Both the position numbers and the translations under genes were made by a program. A stretch of DNA of 64,000 bases from Roseovarius faecimaris (GTDB taxonomy: Bacteria; Pseudomonadota; Alphaproteobacteria; Rhodobacterales; Rhodobacteraceae), in NCBI RefSeq assembly GCF_009762325.1, contig NZ_CP034348.1, positions 564,501 through 628,500 of the forward strand, given 5' to 3'. The notes beneath the pieces are model-generated. The model had not been told where the DNA came from, searched no databases, and was given only the letters and a program-made list of their open reading frames with translations. Below, one piece after another: positions 61,914-64,000 of the stretch (its first letter is position 1; every line of letters starts with the position of its first letter).

Positions 61914-62978
61914 ATGAAAACGGGCTTTCGTGGCACGTTTGTCATCTCCTGGTCGCAGACGGAAGTGGACGGTTTCGAGGCCGCCCCGGTCCAATCTCTG
62001 GATGTGGGTGCGGCGTGGTCCTGGCGCGGTGAGTTGGTGCGCGTCGACGGGCCGCGTGAGTTTCTGCGACTTGAGAATGCAGACGGAGAAGAAAACAGCC
62101 GCAAACGGGCGGCGCGCATCGTGCGGCGACTGGTCGGCGCGGCGCGGACGAATTCGACAGATATCCAGAACATTCAGGTCGAGGATCCGCTGATGGATAG
62201 CGGCTTTGTCGTGACCGACGGAGCACAGAGCTATACGGTCACGCTGATCGAGGTGGGCGGCAACGCTCCGCCGCTTCTGATGTTCATGGACGATATCCCC
62301 CCGCGGAATACGGAAATGTGGGTGGTGCACCACAGCCTTCAGGCGCAGCAGAAGAACTCGACCGGGCCGGAAACCGGCGGGGTGATCTGTTTTACCCCCG
62401 GCACCCGGATCGAGACACCGGACGGGCCGCGCCTCGTCGAGGAACTGCGCGAAGGGGATTATGTGCAGTCCAAGGACAATGGCGCGCAGGAAATCCAGTG
62501 GATCGGCAGTCGGCGGATGACTGGCGCGCGCCTCTTTGCCATGCCCAAGCTGCGCCCTATTCGCATCCGCGCGGGCGCATTGGGCGTCGAGCGGCCGGAT
62601 GAGGAACTGCTGGTCAGCCCCGAACACCGGATGCTGATCAAGGGCGAGGTGGCGCAGGCGCTGTTCAACACGCCCGAGGTGCTGGTCTCGGCCAAGGATC
62701 TGATCAACTCCGGCACCATCACGGTGGATATGGCGGTGCGCGAGATCACCTATATTCACATCCTTTTGCCGCAACATCAGATTCTCTGGGCCAATGGCGT
62801 GGAGACCGAAAGCTTCCACCCTGCAAGCACGGCACTCAGCACGCTGGACGAGCAGGACCGCAAGCGCCTGATCGGGCTCTATCCGCAGCTCGAATATGAG
62901 CCGCATATCTATGGCGGTTTTGCCCGGCGGAACCTGAGCGCGTCGGAGGCGGCGATCCTGACCCACGAGGCCGCCTGA
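61914..62978 (+). CDS. Hint-domain protein
   Basis: Protein of 354 residues with a Hedgehog/intein (Hint_2 type) domain. The splice-like N-terminal cysteine is Cys159 in I-C-F-T-P-G-T-R-I, followed by R-L-V-E-E-L-R-E-G-D-Y-V and the His in V-S-P-E-H-R-M (His238). Residues 1-~157 are an unidentified domain and 300-354 an appended tail. Such proteins are numerous in Rhodobacterales, where self-cleavage is suspected but little studied. The start follows an A-rich stretch with only a weak AAAGG site. Confidence 0.8.
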   Translation: MKTGFRGTFVISWSQTEVDGFEAAPVQSLDVGAAWSWRGELVRVDGPREFLRLENADGEENSRKRAARIVRRLVGAARTNSTDIQNIQVEDPLMDSGFVVTDGAQSYTVTLIEVGGNAPPLLMFMDDIPPRNTEMWVVHHSLQAQQKNSTGPETGGVICFTPGTRIETPDGPRLVEELREGDYVQSKDNGAQEIQWIGSRRMTGARLFAMPKLRPIRIRAGALGVERPDEELLVSPEHRMLIKGEVAQALFNTPEVLVSAKDLINSGTITVDMAVREITYIHILLPQHQILWANGVETESFHPASTALSTLDEQDRKRLIGLYPQLEYEPHIYGGFARRNLSASEAAILTHEAA

Positions 62979-63013
62979 GCCCAAAGCAGGCGCGACGGCA
63001 ACATTGTGACGGA

Positions 63014-63039
63014 AAGGTGCGTGAGATCACGCACCCTAC
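63014..63039. repeat. 26-bp palindromic repeat, copy 2
   Basis: Palindrome GGTGCGTGA-GA-TCACGCACC flanked by AA and CTAC, the exact reverse complement of the copy at 42874-42899. It is 36 bases after the Hint stop and just before the rpsD promoter, so a terminator role is likely. Confidence 0.65.
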
Positions 63040-63052
63040 CACTGTGTTCTGG

Positions 63053-63080
63053 TTGACACGCTCCAAAACCCCTGTATAAG
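63053..63080 (+). promoter_or_regulatory. Sigma-70 promoter of rpsD
   Basis: TTGACA (63053-63058), 16-base spacer, TATAAG (63075-63080) with TG just upstream of the -10. Transcription should start near 63087, giving a leader of about 119 bases with CCCC-GCAA-GGGG and a purine-rich end. Confidence 0.75.
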
Positions 63081-63205
63081 CGCGGCTTCATTGGTGTTGG
63101 TGGCCCCCGCAAGGGGATGCCTGTCAGGCCTTGTTTGCCAAAGGACAACGCCCTTCAAACCCGCTGCAACCCTGACGATGCAGCATCATACGAAGGAGAT
63201 CAGCC

Positions 63206-63826
63206 GTGACCAAACGCACGTCTGCCAAGTACAAAATCGACCGCCGGATGGGTGAAAACATCTGGGGCCGTCCCAAATCCCCGGTCAATCGCCGCGAAAG
63301 CGCCCCCGGTCAGCACGGTGCCCGCCGCAAGGGCAAGATGTCGGACTTCGGTCTGCAGCTGCGCGCCAAGCAGAAGCTGAAAGGCTACTACGGCGACCTG
63401 ACCGAAAAGCAATTCAAGCGCATCTATGCCGAAGCCGCCCGTGTGAAAGGTGACACCGGCGAGAACCTGATCGGTCTGCTGGAGCGCCGTCTGGACGCCG
63501 TCGTCTACCGCGCCAAATTCGTGCCGACCATGTTCGCCGCACGCCAGTTCGTGAACCACGGCCATGTCCGTGTGAACGGCCAGAAGGTCAACATCCCCTC
63601 CTACCGTGTGAAAGAGGGTGACGTGATCGAAGTGCGCAACCGGTCCAAGCAACTGGCCGTGCTGCTGGAAGCCGTGCAACTGGCCGAGCGCGACGTGCCC
63701 GATTACATCGAAGCCGACCATTCCAAGATGACCGCCACCTTCGTCCGCACACCGGGCCTGGGCGACGTGCCCTATCCGGTGATGATGGAACCGAACCTCG
63801 TCATCGAATTCTACGCGCAGAACTAA
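63206..63826 (+). CDS. rpsD: 30S ribosomal protein S4
   Basis: Primary 16S rRNA-binding protein of 206 residues that nucleates 30S assembly. Motifs Y-K-I-D-R-R-M-G, the S4 RNA-binding domain [14 protein letters not shown], and [10 protein letters not shown]. The start codon is GTG with AAGGAGA 8 bases upstream. Single gene with its own promoter and terminator, so not within a large ribosomal operon. Confidence 0.97.
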   Translation: MTKRTSAKYKIDRRMGENIWGRPKSPVNRRESAPGQHGARRKGKMSDFGLQLRAKQKLKGYYGDLTEKQFKRIYAEAARVKGDTGENLIGLLERRLDAVVYRAKFVPTMFAARQFVNHGHVRVNGQKVNIPSYRVKEGDVIEVRNRSKQLAVLLEAVQLAERDVPDYIEADHSKMTATFVRTPGLGDVPYPVMMEPNLVIEFYAQN

Positions 63827-63846
63827 GTCTTCTGCATCACGCAAAG

Positions 63847-63878
63847 AGGCCGCGACGGGACACCGCCGCGGCCTTTTT
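63847..63878 (+). terminator. Rho-independent terminator of rpsD
   Basis: GGCCGCG (63848-63854) pairs with CGCGGCC (63867-63873), followed by TTTTT (63874-63878). The loop is 12 bases. A textbook intrinsic terminator. Confidence 0.88.
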
Positions 63879-63937
63879 CGTTTCCCTATGGCCAAGGCGA
63901 AACCCCACCGCTAAAACCCGACCGGGGGAGAGAACCT

Positions 63938-64000
63938 ATGACCAAGATCACACCGCAACCGGGCATTCTCGACATCGCGCTCTATCAGGGGGGCGCCTCC
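63938..64000 (+). CDS. hisC: Histidinol-phosphate aminotransferase, N-terminus (runs off window)
   Basis: Only the first 21 residues are present: M-T-K-I-T-P-Q-P-G-I-L-D-I-A-L-Y-Q-G-G-A-S, which matches the start of HisC in this group. PLP-dependent, makes histidinol phosphate. GGGGGAGAG lies 7 bases before the ATG. The gene is unlinked from hisD here. Confidence 0.75.
   Translation, partial: MTKITPQPGILDIALYQGGAS

Noticed and set aside
61800-62984. Minus-strand open frame opposite the Hint gene
   Set aside because: No motifs and no ribosome site; the Hint frame on the plus strand has clear domain motifs.

Overview
The window is a dense, high-GC stretch of a bacterial chromosome that reads as an alphaproteobacterium of the Rhodobacterales (Roseobacter group). 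The evidence is the set of family-typical genes (ethylmalonyl-CoA mutase, DUF1194, DUF2948, UPF0262, Hint-domain protein, RpoH2-type sigma factor), family-typical order (lpoA-like/rsmI/yraN/gshB; mreB-mreC-mreD-mrdA-rodA; murA-DUF2948-hisD-UPF0262-phosphatase) and regulatory motifs known from this group (GAAC-N7-GAAC LexA box, TTGAT-N4-ATCAA FnrL box, CtrA 8-mers, an RpoE-like promoter). Almost all of it is genes. No gap without a gene exceeds 300 bases. I see no prophage, insertion sequence, integron, CRISPR array or rRNA operon. There is one tRNA (Thr, GGT).

Layout. 1-9.3 kb: end of ethylmalonyl-CoA mutase, a DUF4168 protein, GNAT, deoD, glnD, an LpoA-like lipoprotein, rsmI-yraN-gshB. 9.3-17.8 kb: alpha/beta hydrolase, comM/yifB, murJ, a rhomboid-fold protein that has lost its catalytic residues, trpS, an amidinotransferase-fold hydrolase, a VOC protein and a class IV aminotransferase. 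17.9-25.5 kb: a DUF1194 protein and a succinate dehydrogenase operon (sdhC-D-A ... sdhB) in which two small lipoprotein genes and a 569-residue methyltransferase/glycosyltransferase fusion lie between sdhA and sdhB. 25.6-36.8 kb: creD, DUF1989, GST with a YHS-like tail, a cobalamin pair (cobC-like/cobU), rpoH2-chaN, coaBC, dut, a membrane-anchored MoeB-like protein and an M3 oligopeptidase. 36.8-44.3 kb: MFS carrier, a minus-strand surface-polysaccharide operon (kpsT-kpsE-kdsA-pgm) and an arsR-permease pair with two operators. 44.4-52.3 kb: a UDG-fold protein, SseB, ghrA and the rod-shape operon. 52.5-64 kb: lipoprotein, SOS-type radical SAM-UdgX pair, tRNA-Thr, murA operon, an FnrL-type cytochrome c gene set between murA-DUF2948 and hisD, small accessory genes, a Hint protein, rpsD and the start of hisC.

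The best candidates for something poorly described are: (i) the radical SAM-UdgX DNA-repair operon, whose -10 box is embedded in a perfect LexA box and whose transcript looks leaderless; (ii) a dispersed intergenic stem-loop seen three times, with a constant 8-nt loop (ACGYAAGR) on a 5-bp stem that covaries between copies; (iii) a cytochrome c promoter with an FNR box placed at exactly -41.5; (iv) the pseudo-rhomboid; and (v) the methyltransferase-glycosyltransferase gene inside the sdh operon. All functional statements are read from sequence and family knowledge; no database search was run.
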